From: Candidatus Hydrogenedentota bacterium
GTDB taxonomy: Bacteria; Hydrogenedentota; Hydrogenedentia; Hydrogenedentales; CAITNO01
NCBI GenBank assembly: GCA_903893795.1
Contig: CAITNO010000144.1
Location: 1-33,388 of the forward strand
DNA length: 33,388 bases
Reading direction: 5' to 3'
The notes beneath the pieces were generated by a model. That model saw only the letters and a program-made list of their open reading frames with translations. It did not search any database and was not told the DNA's origin. A program made the translations under genes and the position numbers. The stretch's first letter is position 1, and the number at the start of each line of letters is the position of its first letter. This document shows, piece after piece, positions 16,176-24,162 of this stretch.

Positions 16176-17156
16176 TTGAAGATTCGCAAGGCTGTCATCA
16201 CCGCAGCAGGCAGGGGAGCGCGCCTGTACCCCGTTGCCGACACCGTTCAGAAAGCCATGCTGCCTTTGGTCGACCGTGACGGATTGGCCAAGCCCATGAT
16301 CCAGATTATCGCCGAAGAGGCGATTGAGAGCGGCATTGAGGAGATTTGCATCGTTTGTGCCCCCGGCGACGACCAGCAGTACCTAAAACAACTGCGGCTC
16401 CTTCAGGAAAATCTGCTTCACGCCTGCCAGGGGGCGGAATGGGCCCAGCAGCAGGCAGCCAGACTGGAGAACCTTGTTCGCAGGCTATGCTTTGCCGTCC
16501 AGAAAGAGCCCCTGGGCTATGGCCACGCCGTTTATTGCGCGCGTGAGTTTGTCGGCAACGAGTCTTTCCTGCTCCTGCTCGATGACCATTTATATATATC
16601 GGCCCTGCGCAACAAGCGCTGCGCCCAGCAGGTCATCAGCCTTGCCGAGCAGGAGGACAGTGCCGTTTCGGCCGTCCAGGCGACTCGGGAGCACCTTGTC
16701 GGGTCCTACGGAACCGTAAGCGGCAAGCGGGTGCCCGACGTCCCCGGCGTTTACCTGATTGAGCGAATCATCGAGAAGCCTTCTGTCAGCATCGCCGAAA
16801 CGCAGCTTCAGACGCCGGGCCTGCGGGCCGCCTATTACCTGTGCTTTTTCGGCATGCACGTGCTTCCCCACCGCATTTTCGACATTCTCGGAGAGGCCGT
16901 GGAAAAGAGCGGCGGCCAGTGCACCTGCAAATCGGAGGTGCAGTTGACCCCGGCACTGCAGGAACTGGCCAACCGGGAGAAATGCCTTGCCATTGAGGTG
17001 GCCGGTTCACGCTTCGACATCAGCGCCAAGCTCGGGCTTATGCAGACCCAGATAGCGCTCGGCATGGCTGGAAGCGACCGGGACACGGTGCTTAGGTCGA
17101 TCATAGAACTGCTGGCCGAGCCGAATGTCACGGCCGGTTCCGACACGGTGCTGTAG
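16176..17156 (+). CDS. GalU-type nucleotidyltransferase (UTP-glucose-1-phosphate uridylyltransferase family)
   Basis: The family joins a sugar-1-phosphate to UTP, giving UDP-sugar plus pyrophosphate. The start is TTG: AAAGGA lies seven bases upstream, and the protein then begins MKIRKAVITAAGRGARLYP exactly where GalU proteins begin. The longer frame from 15957 adds 73 residues unlike the family. Visible motifs are AAGRGARLYP (the usual GTR is GAR), KAMLPLVD (the usual KEMLP has Ala), LLLLDDHLY for the metal site, ERIIEKPS, and RFDISAKLGLMQTQIALG near the C-terminus. The 326-residue length is near the family norm. Loss of the usual Thr and Glu may mean altered substrate or activity. The next gene begins one base after its TAG, so the two are translationally coupled. 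Confidence 0.85.
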   Translation: MKIRKAVITAAGRGARLYPVADTVQKAMLPLVDRDGLAKPMIQIIAEEAIESGIEEICIVCAPGDDQQYLKQLRLLQENLLHACQGAEWAQQQAARLENLVRRLCFAVQKEPLGYGHAVYCAREFVGNESFLLLLDDHLYISALRNKRCAQQVISLAEQEDSAVSAVQATREHLVGSYGTVSGKRVPDVPGVYLIERIIEKPSVSIAETQLQTPGLRAAYYLCFFGMHVLPHRIFDILGEAVEKSGGQCTCKSEVQLTPALQELANREKCLAIEVAGSRFDISAKLGLMQTQIALGMAGSDRDTVLRSIIELLAEPNVTAGSDTVL

Positions 17157-17157
17157 C

Positions 17158-20100
17158 ATGAACCCGCTCATTGAAACTATCGTCAGCCAGGATCCCGCCC
17201 TGCGAAACCGTCCCTTCCGGGAGATATGTGAAGGATTCACCGCACAGGGTCTCCTGATGGCCTGCGCAGAACTGGACCAGTTTCGCCGGACGGCGGAAAA
17301 CCTGTACGAGCGCGTTCGCGCCAGCCTGTTTCTCTATGCTGCCTATCGCTTTATCCTTCAGGAATCGCCTGCCTTTCCCGAAGTAGGTGCCATTCCCCAC
17401 GAGGGCTTCAACGCGCTCCTTGCGCGGCGTTTCGAGGAGAGCATTAACTGTTTCAGCGCGGCGATGGACAAAGGCGGGGCTAATGCCGCGCTATTCAGCG
17501 CCTTGGCGGAAAGCTATCACCTGCTCGCCTTCCAGACCCTGAGCGATCAGGTGCGCCGCAGCGTTCGTGCGAGTCGGGGCAACCAGTGGATGTTTCGCGT
17601 GGGCCACGCAGACGACCATCCCGTGCGCATACGGCAGGAACTGGCCCAGCGCAGGGAAGGCAGCCTGCTGTATCCCATCCTTGCGGAGTCCACGCCGGTC
17701 CGCCTTGACCTGAGCCACAGCGGCTGGTCCGACATCTTTTTCCTGGGCATGGACTTCCCGGAATGCGCCCGGGTGCTGAACATTTCGGTGGATTTGGGCG
17801 TCTATGGCCGTGACGACCACGCGCAGCCGCCCATCGAGTCCTATGTGCGGGTCATCCCCGAACCGGTGCTCCGTCTGACCAGTATAGACCTCCAATCCAC
17901 GAAAAACATCACCGAACTGCGTGACCTTTTCAATTTTGGCAATGACTACCTGAGCCTGCTCAAGGCCGGTGTCATCGCCTCCGGTCTTATTCCGCCGTCC
18001 TTTGAGGGAACGAGCCAGAGCATAGCGCAGATTCTGGCCCGGGTGGTTGGTCCGGGCATGGGGATCGAACTGGTCACCAAAGTCAACGACATTCCCAAGG
18101 GTTCGCGTCTGGCCGTATCCACCAATCTGCTGGTGTCCATCATCAGCGCGCTGATGCGGGCCACGGGGCAGACCGCCTCCCTGGAGGGCGACCTGGGTGA
18201 GGAGGAGCGCCGTCTCGTCGTTTCGCGTGCCATTCTGGGTGAATGGCTGGGCGGCTCCGGTGGCGGCTGGCAGGATTCGGGTGGGACATGGCCAGGTTTC
18301 AAGATTATCCAGGGTGCCGTGGCTGCGGAAGGCGACCCAGAATTCGGCATCAGCCGGGGCTGTCTGCTGCCGCGTCACACCATTCTGGAAGGCGAGAGCC
18401 TGCATCCCGAGATGGCCGCGCGCATTGCCCGCTCGCTGGTGCTCATCCACGGCGGAATGGCGCAGAATGTGGGCCCCATTCTGGAAAATGTCACCGAGAA
18501 GTATCTTCTCCGCAACCAGGCCGAATGGGAGGCGCGGCTCGCCACGGGTGGAATATTCGACAAGATACGCGAGGCGCTGCGGGTCGGCGATGTGCGCACG
18601 CTTGCTGAGAGCACCATGGCGAACTGGAACGGCCCCCTGAAGACGATTATCCCCTGGGTGACCAACCAGTTTACCGAATCCATCATCCGGCAGGCCGGTG
18701 AACTTCTTGGAGACGATTTCTGGGGCTTTCTCATGCTTGGCGGCATGTCGGGCGGCGGCATGGCGATGTTTGTGGCGCCGGAACGCCAGGCCGAATTCAG
18801 GGACCTCATTCTGCGCACCATGGCCGCAACGAAAGGGCAGTTGGACGACGCGCTTGCCTTTGCGATGGACCCAGTGGTGTACAACTTTGACGTGAACATG
18901 ACAGGCACCGCGGCGCGTCTGCTTCAGGACGACGCGGCCGTGATGCCGGCCGGGTACTATGGACTTCAGATACCCGAGTTGGTGCGGCAGAATGCCGCCA
19001 CGCTGTCCCATCTGCGCCGTGTGGAACTGGACCATTTTACGGCCCGGTGTGATCGTCCAGAAGAGACGTACCGCATGCTGCGGACGCTGGTGAGCAACCT
19101 GTTCTGCGTCTCCGATCCGGCCATGCAGAATGAGCGTTTGGAGTGGGATGCCCATGCCGCGGACATCAAGACGGCAAACGGGTTTGACGACATCCAGCAT
19201 GAGCAAATTCGGTCTGACCTCCAGCACGGCCGCATCGGCCTCGCCCACAATCGTCTTCCCGTGGATACGGTCATAGAGAACGTGCTCGACGGGGATATTC
19301 TGAAAGTTACGGGCGATGAAACGCGGAAGCGCCTAGGCGAAGCTGCCCTGCGCGAAGGCAGCGTCGCCGTCATGTCGCTGGCGGCCGGTGTGGGCAGCCG
19401 GTGGACCACCGGCGCCGGCGTCATCAAGGCAGTCAATCCCTTCGTCAGCCTGGGAGGGAGGCATCGCAGCTTCCTCGAAATCCACGTCGCCAAGACGCGC
19501 CGTGTGGCGAAATGTTACGGGGCAACCCCGCCGCATATCGTTTCGACCAGCTACCTGACGCATGGACCCATCGAGAAGCATCTGCGCCTGAGCGGGAACT
19601 ACGGCTACGACGGGCCGCTGATGCTGTCTCCGGGACGCTCCATCGGCCAGCGCTTTGTGCCCATGGTGCGCGACCTCGTTTTCCTTTGGGAAACCATGCC
19701 CCAGGAGACGCTGGACGAGCAGAAGCAAAAAGTGCGCGAAGCCATACGAAACACATTGATGGGCTGGGCACGGTCCAAGGGCGAGGGCACGGATTATCTG
19801 GACAATGTGGCTGTGCAGCGCTTCAACCCGCCCGGCCACTGGTATGAGGTGGCGAACCTGCTCCGAAACGGCGTGCTGGCCTCGCTGCTCGATGAGCGGC
19901 CCGCCCTGCAGACCATCATGCTGCACAACATTGACACGCTGGGGGCGGACCTGGACCCCGAGGTTCTTGGCGCCCACCTTCAGAGCGGCAATATTCTGAC
20001 GTTTGAAGTGGTGCCAAGGCGCATAGATGATCGTGGCGGTGGTTTGGCGCGGGTGAACGGCCGGGTCCGTCTTCTGGAAGGGCTGGCGCAGCCCCGCGAA

Positions 20101-20496
20101 GAGGATGAACTGACGCTCAGCTATTACAACAGCATGACCACCTGGATACAGATCGACCCCTTGCTGGAACTTTTCGGACTGACCCGCGCGGACCTCAAGG
20201 GACCGGCGGAGAAGATTGCCGAGGCCGTCCGGCACGTGGCCCAGCGCATGCCCACGTATGTCACCATAAAGGAAGTGAAGCGGCGCTGGGGACACGGACA
20301 GGAGGATGTCTATCCGGTAGCCCAGTGTGAAAAACTCTGGAGTGACATGACCGCCGTCATTCCCTGCGGGGAAGGCTGCGGATACATCGCCGTGCCGCGC
20401 ATGCGCGGCCAGCAGCTCAAGGCACCTTATCAACTCGACGCATGGGCCAACGACGGCAGCAAGGAACATGTGTCAAACCTGGTCCTGCTCGATTAG
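17158..20496 (+). CDS. GHMP (fucokinase-like) sugar kinase fused to UDPGP-family pyrophosphorylase
   Basis: The protein has 1112 residues. Residues 1-175 are helical with no family recognised. Residues about 178-580 show a fucokinase-like GHMP kinase: PVRLDLSHSGWSD (180-192, substrate site), IPKGSRLAVSTNLL (312-325, ATP loop), SGGGWQDSGG (367-376) and GGMSGGGMAMFV (528-539). Residues about 620-1112 show a eukaryote-type UDPGP/UAP pyrophosphorylase: SLAAGVGSRWTTGAGVIK (740-757), PPGHWYEV (891-898) and LHNIDTLGADLDP (922-934, metal site). The likely role is sugar to sugar-1-phosphate to NDP-sugar by one polypeptide. The known Fkp and plant FKGP enzymes have the pyrophosphorylase first, so the order here is reversed. 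The kinase ATP loop has V-S-T where GTSS is usual. The sugar and nucleotide are unknown. Confidence 0.82.
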   Translation: MNPLIETIVSQDPALRNRPFREICEGFTAQGLLMACAELDQFRRTAENLYERVRASLFLYAAYRFILQESPAFPEVGAIPHEGFNALLARRFEESINCFSAAMDKGGANAALFSALAESYHLLAFQTLSDQVRRSVRASRGNQWMFRVGHADDHPVRIRQELAQRREGSLLYPILAESTPVRLDLSHSGWSDIFFLGMDFPECARVLNISVDLGVYGRDDHAQPPIESYVRVIPEPVLRLTSIDLQSTKNITELRDLFNFGNDYLSLLKAGVIASGLIPPSFEGTSQSIAQILARVVGPGMGIELVTKVNDIPKGSRLAVSTNLLVSIISALMRATGQTASLEGDLGEEERRLVVSRAILGEWLGGSGGGWQDSGGTWPGFKIIQGAVAAEGDPEFGISRGCLLPRHTILEGESLHPEMAARIARSLVLIHGGMAQNVGPILENVTEKYLLRNQAEWEARLATGGIFDKIREALRVGDVRTLAESTMANWNGPLKTIIPWVTNQFTESIIRQAGELLGDDFWGFLMLGGMSGGGMAMFVAPERQAEFRDLILRTMAATKGQLDDALAFAMDPVVYNFDVNMTGTAARLLQDDAAVMPAGYYGLQIPELVRQNAATLSHLRRVELDHFTARCDRPEETYRMLRTLVSNLFCVSDPAMQNERLEWDAHAADIKTANGFDDIQHEQIRSDLQHGRIGLAHNRLPVDTVIENVLDGDILKVTGDETRKRLGEAALREGSVAVMSLAAGVGSRWTTGAGVIKAVNPFVSLGGRHRSFLEIHVAKTRRVAKCYGATPPHIVSTSYLTHGPIEKHLRLSGNYGYDGPLMLSPGRSIGQRFVPMVRDLVFLWETMPQETLDEQKQKVREAIRNTLMGWARSKGEGTDYLDNVAVQRFNPPGHWYEVANLLRNGVLASLLDERPALQTIMLHNIDTLGADLDPEVLGAHLQSGNILTFEVVPRRIDDRGGGLARVNGRVRLLEGLAQPREEDELTLSYYNSMTTWIQIDPLLELFGLTRADLKGPAEKIAEAVRHVAQRMPTYVTIKEVKRRWGHGQEDVYPVAQCEKLWSDMTAVIPCGEGCGYIAVPRMRGQQLKAPYQLDAWANDGSKEHVSNLVLLD

Positions 20497-20544
20497 CAGG
20501 CATCAACTGTCTCCAACACAGGTCTTAACCTTTCGGATACTGTC

Positions 20545-22539
20545 ATGACAATTCGCTGGTGTTCTCTTTTCGTCCTTCTTGTCTTGTGTGCCTTTGGCGC
20601 TCGAAGTGAGGAGTCTTCTTTCCGCGACCTCTACCCGGACAGCTGGGTGGGCACAGATGCGCTTGGACGGACCATGCCGTCCATTTCCGAGGTTGGTCCC
20701 GTCAAAACAGACCAGCGCCGTGTCGTCGGGCTCTTTTACATCACCTGGCACGGTGAGGGTCTGGCCAAGATGAAAAGCCCCTATTCGGCCGATGTCACGA
20801 AGATACTCACGGCGGACCCCAGCGCGCGGCTGGACGCGAAACACCCGCTGTGGACCGAGGGCTCCTACCACTGGGGTGAGCCGGAATGCGGCTATTTCCT
20901 CAGCAGGGACGAATACGTGATACGCAAGGACATGTCCATGCTGGCCGACGCCGGGGTGGATGTGCTGGTCATGGATGTGACCAACGCGGTCTGCTATTGG
21001 GATGAGTGGGAAACGACGTTCACAGTCGTGCAGAAGATGAAGGCCGAGGGCAACAAGGTTCCCCTGTTCTGCTTCTGGGCCTTCAACGGCCCGGTGATTT
21101 CGGTGGTGCAGGATCTGTACGAGAAAATCTATGTGGCGGAAAAATACAAGGACCTGTGGTTCTACTGGTACGGCAAACCGCTGCTGCTCTGCAACGCGAC
21201 GCCGAATGTGGACTCCAATGGGGGGGGCATCAAGCATCCCAATTCGCACTACGAGGCGGCCGCCAAGACGGACAGCGCCAACCCGCATTATGGTGACCCC
21301 AAGTACACGGAAGAGTTTTACTCCGACTACACGCCCGAGGTGAAGAACTACTTTACGCGGCGCGGCATGTGGTGGGGGTACTACAAGTGGGATGGCAAGC
21401 GATATCTGGGCACGGAGGACAGTTGGAGTTTCGGTCTCGACATGGGGGACAAGCACGTCTCCGACATGACCCCGGAGGAGCGTGTCTCACTCCATGAGGG
21501 CAAGCGGGAGGAGGCCTCGGTGACGCCTGCCCAGCACCCAGTGAGCATGATTGGAAAATCCTGGACGGTGGAAAAGGGTGAGCCCGAATTGAACGAGTTC
21601 GATGTGCCCAAGGAGGCCAATGTGCCCTGGCTTGGCAAGACAGTCAGTCATCCCGAGGGGTACGGCATCTATTTCCAGCAGCGCTGGGACGAGGCGCTGC
21701 AGGCGAAACCGCAGTTCCTCTATCTGAATGACTGGAACGAATGGAGCGCAGGCAAGTATCACCCCGAAGAGGGCAAGACCTACGACTTCATGCAGCGCCA
21801 GGTCAACTACCGCTTCATTGACCAGTACAACAGCGAGTTCAACCGCAGTATCCAGCCCATGAAAGGCGGATACACGGACAACTACTACATGCAGATGGCC
21901 CAGAATATTCGCCGCTACAAAGGCATTCGTCCCATTCCGGAATTGTCGGGCCTGACGCCGATTCAAATTGACGGCGCTTTCGACGACTGGGCTACGGTTT
22001 CACAGGAATACCGTGACACAGCGGGCGATACGGCCCACCGGGACCATCCCGGTTACGGCGGGTTGCACTATACGGAGACCTCGGGGCGCAACGACATCGT
22101 CACGGCGAAAGTGGCCATGGACGAGGAGAATGTCTACTTCTATGCGGCCACCAGTGAAGCGCTCACTGCGCATACCGGAAACAACTGGATGCTGCTTTTC
22201 GTGGATGCCGACCAGAATCATGAAACCGGCTGGAATGGGTATGATTTCGCAGTGAACCTGAAGGTGGTGGATGAAAAGAAGACCACGGTCAGCCGCTGGC
22301 AGCAGGACGGTTCCAATCCGGGGTGGACCGATGCCGCGCAGGTGGACTACCGCTATTCCGGAAAGAGCCTGGAAATCGCCGTGCTGCGACAGTTGCTCCA
22401 GATGGGCGGGGACAAAGTGTCCTTTGATTTTCACTGGTGTGACAATCCCGACAATACCACGGACCCCATGGCCCTTTGCACCAGCGGAGACAGCGCACCG
22501 AACCGGAAGTTCAATTACCGCTTTATCTGGAAGAAGTAG
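20545..22539 (+). CDS. secreted GH99/GH71-like glycosidase with C-terminal CBM9-like domain
   Basis: The 664-residue protein has a signal peptide (about residues 1-21). A TIM-barrel-like region follows, with RRVVGLFYITWHG (59-70), YVIRKDMSMLADAGVDVLVMDVTNA, KVPLFCFWAFN, KDLWFYWYGKPLLLC and PQFLYLNDWNEWSAGKY. That last block resembles the catalytic Glu/Trp region of GH99 and GH71 relatives (endo-alpha-mannosidase and alpha-1,3-glucanase types). From about residue 470, PIQIDGAFDDW...ENVYFYAATSEAL...WMLLFVDADQNHETGWNGYDFAVNL is a CBM9-like/DOMON carbohydrate-binding module. The gene follows the kinase-pyrophosphorylase gene by 48 bases and may be cotranscribed. No convincing Shine-Dalgarno is seen at its ATG. 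Glycosidase activity is inferred. Confidence 0.75.
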   Translation: MTIRWCSLFVLLVLCAFGARSEESSFRDLYPDSWVGTDALGRTMPSISEVGPVKTDQRRVVGLFYITWHGEGLAKMKSPYSADVTKILTADPSARLDAKHPLWTEGSYHWGEPECGYFLSRDEYVIRKDMSMLADAGVDVLVMDVTNAVCYWDEWETTFTVVQKMKAEGNKVPLFCFWAFNGPVISVVQDLYEKIYVAEKYKDLWFYWYGKPLLLCNATPNVDSNGGGIKHPNSHYEAAAKTDSANPHYGDPKYTEEFYSDYTPEVKNYFTRRGMWWGYYKWDGKRYLGTEDSWSFGLDMGDKHVSDMTPEERVSLHEGKREEASVTPAQHPVSMIGKSWTVEKGEPELNEFDVPKEANVPWLGKTVSHPEGYGIYFQQRWDEALQAKPQFLYLNDWNEWSAGKYHPEEGKTYDFMQRQVNYRFIDQYNSEFNRSIQPMKGGYTDNYYMQMAQNIRRYKGIRPIPELSGLTPIQIDGAFDDWATVSQEYRDTAGDTAHRDHPGYGGLHYTETSGRNDIVTAKVAMDEENVYFYAATSEALTAHTGNNWMLLFVDADQNHETGWNGYDFAVNLKVVDEKKTTVSRWQQDGSNPGWTDAAQVDYRYSGKSLEIAVLRQLLQMGGDKVSFDFHWCDNPDNTTDPMALCTSGDSAPNRKFNYRFIWKK

Positions 22540-22566
22540 GCGGCGCACAGGCGAGGGATCAGTGGG

Positions 22567-22965
22567 TCAGTCGCTTTTCTTGGAGTCGTCTTTGAGCAGG
22601 TCTTTCAAGGCTCCGAACGCCTCGAATCCCAGCGAGGTCTCCGCGCCCCGGTGCGTCTCGGTCCCTTCATAGTCTCGCCGCTGTTCCAGCGTGCCGTGCT
22701 CATTCTCGTGGCAGGGGACGCACAAGAGTTCCCAATTGCTTCCGTCACGGGGGTTGTTCATATGGTCCCCGTCCTTGTGGTGCACCGTCAGTTCGGAGAG
22801 GTACTTCCCTTCAAAAGACTTGGCGCAGCGCCCGCACACGTGCGGAAAGAGCTTCATCGCCAATTCCCGGTACGTGTTTGCCTTTTCCGCCTTGTCCTTG
22901 CGGATGTTGGCGAGCAACCGCTCCATGCGTTCTTTGTCCGGCTCTTTGCTGCTCAGTCTTCGCAC
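22567..22965 (-). CDS. YajD-type HNH nuclease family protein
   Basis: The 132-residue protein has the compact HNH zinc fold: Cys44-x2-Cys47, the LTVHHKDGDHMNNPRDGSNWELLC core with His62-His63, then Cys82-x2-Cys85-His86. The sequence closely follows the E. coli YajD pattern (TVHH...NNP.DGSNWELLC..CH). The start is GTG, with AGGAG eight bases upstream. A basic N-terminal helix (IRKDKAEKANTYRELAMKLF) precedes the motif and a polar tail follows. The biological role of YajD-like proteins is not established. Here the gene stands alone among glycan genes, with no methylase, toxin or phage gene beside it. Confidence 0.9.
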   Translation of the reverse strand: MRRLSSKEPDKERMERLLANIRKDKAEKANTYRELAMKLFPHVCGRCAKSFEGKYLSELTVHHKDGDHMNNPRDGSNWELLCVPCHENEHGTLEQRRDYEGTETHRGAETSLGFEAFGALKDLLKDDSKKSD

Positions 22966-23009
22966 TGCAGTCGCTCCTGTTACCCGTCCAGCCCAATGGT
23001 GTGCGCCTA

Positions 23010-23037
23010 ATTGTCCACTGTCAATTGGCCATTGTCA
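23010..23037. repeat. two 14-bp direct repeats (ATTGNCCANTGTCA)
   Basis: ATTGTCCACTGTCA and ATTGGCCATTGTCA stand back to back and differ at two positions. A more degenerate third unit (ATTCGCAGTTGACC) follows to 23051. The array lies in the divergent region between the HNH gene and the sialidase-like gene and ends in the candidate -35 of the latter. Confidence 0.7.
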
Positions 23038-23045
23038 ATTCGCAG

Positions 23046-23075
23046 TTGACCTGCACGTTCCTTTCTGACGATACT
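23046..23075 (+). promoter_or_regulatory. candidate promoter of the sialidase-like gene
   Basis: TTGACC (23046-23051), an 18-base spacer and GATACT (23070-23075) lie 31 bases before the ATG at 23107. The match is moderate (5/6 and 4/6), and the position between divergent genes is right. Confidence 0.4.
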
Positions 23076-23106
23076 GACTCAACAACCATAGCGGGGATTC
23101 AATGCC

Positions 23107-24150
23107 ATGCGAACCTGGGTCGTCCCAAGCCTCATTCTTGCTGTTGCCGCCACCGGCGCATTTTCCGCTTCGGAAAAGGAAGGGGGATTTGCCTTGGCCG
23201 TGGCCCCCGTGGGTCCAAGCAATCCACGAAACAGCGAAGCGGCCATCATTCTGCTCAAGGACAGCACACTCCTTCTTGGTTGGACCGAGTTCTATGCGGA
23301 TAACGGGGCAGACCATGGCCCGGCACGCATTTCGGGGTTGGTCTCCAAGGACGGGGGGCGCACGTGGAGCGGGAAGTACACGCTGGTTGAGAATGACGGC
23401 GGATGCAATGTGATGGAGGTCAACTTCCTTCGCTTGAAAGACGGTCGCATCGCGCTCTTCTATTGCCAGAAGAACAGCGAGGAAAAGGACTGTCGGGTCA
23501 TGATGCGTTCCAGCGCCGACGAGGGCAAGACTTTCACAAACCCGAAGCTGCTCAGTCCAGCCAACAAATACACAGGACTCACCAACGGCCGTTCCATACG
23601 CCTCAAGACCGGACGCATCCTGTTGGAGGCCTGGGAAAACGGAGACAGCTACTGCTGCCTGTCCGACGATGACGGGGAGACATGGCACGATTCCAAGCGG
23701 GTGAAACCGGAAAAGGGGGAATGCTGGGAGCCGGCCGCGATTGAACTCAAGGACGGGCGTGTGCTGATGCTCCTGCGCACCGGGTTGGGAGGCCAATACA
23801 AAACAGTTTCGGCCGACGGGGGAGAAACGTGGAGTGTTCCCGTTGCCACGCAGCTTGAAGGCACGGCCGCGCCGGTGTCCCTCTCGCGCATCCCGTCGAG
23901 CGGAGAAATCCTTTCCGTGTGGAATCACAACCCCGGCGCTTCGCAGCGCAACCCCTTCACGGCGGCCATTTCCAAGGATGAGGGTGAAACTTGGGTGAAT
24001 TTCAGGAACATCCAGGACAAGCCCGACGACGCCTGGGCCTATCCCGCCGTGACATGGGTGGACAAGCGCGCCCTGCTCACCTATTTCAACTATACCGGCG
24101 GCCTCTCCCTCTGGCTTGAATCCATACCGGCGGATTGGTTTCTCAAGTAG
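23107..24150 (+). CDS. secreted BNR-repeat sialidase-like exo-glycosidase
   Basis: The 347-residue protein has a signal peptide (MRTWVVPSLILAVAATGAFSA) and a six-bladed beta-propeller pattern with five Asp-boxes: SKDGGRTW (80-87), SADEGKTF (136-143), SDDDGETW (186-193), SADGGETW (235-242) and SKDEGETW (289-296). Such proteins are usually named exo-alpha-sialidase. The classical sialidase RIP motif is not evident, although several isolated arginines could form the carboxylate-binding triad, so true sialidase activity is uncertain. It is 12 bases from the convergent GH38-like gene. A weak GGGGA site precedes the ATG. Confidence 0.8.
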   Translation: MRTWVVPSLILAVAATGAFSASEKEGGFALAVAPVGPSNPRNSEAAIILLKDSTLLLGWTEFYADNGADHGPARISGLVSKDGGRTWSGKYTLVENDGGCNVMEVNFLRLKDGRIALFYCQKNSEEKDCRVMMRSSADEGKTFTNPKLLSPANKYTGLTNGRSIRLKTGRILLEAWENGDSYCCLSDDDGETWHDSKRVKPEKGECWEPAAIELKDGRVLMLLRTGLGGQYKTVSADGGETWSVPVATQLEGTAAPVSLSRIPSSGEILSVWNHNPGASQRNPFTAAISKDEGETWVNFRNIQDKPDDAWAYPAVTWVDKRALLTYFNYTGGLSLWLESIPADWFLK

Positions 24151-24162
24151 TCTGCGATTGGG

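Noticed and set aside
17491..19248. 585-codon open frame on the minus strand opposite the kinase-pyrophosphorylase gene
   Set aside because: It is wholly antisense to a gene with clear family motifs, has no recognisable domain, and is rich in His, Gly and Arg as expected for a complement frame of high-GC coding DNA.
19333..21456. Two long minus-strand frames (19333-20469 and 20503-21456)
   Set aside because: Both are antisense to genes with good motifs and have no family resemblance.
22567..22965. Restriction or anti-phage defence island around the HNH gene
   Set aside because: No methyltransferase, helicase, toxin or integrase adjoins it; neighbours are carbohydrate-active proteins.
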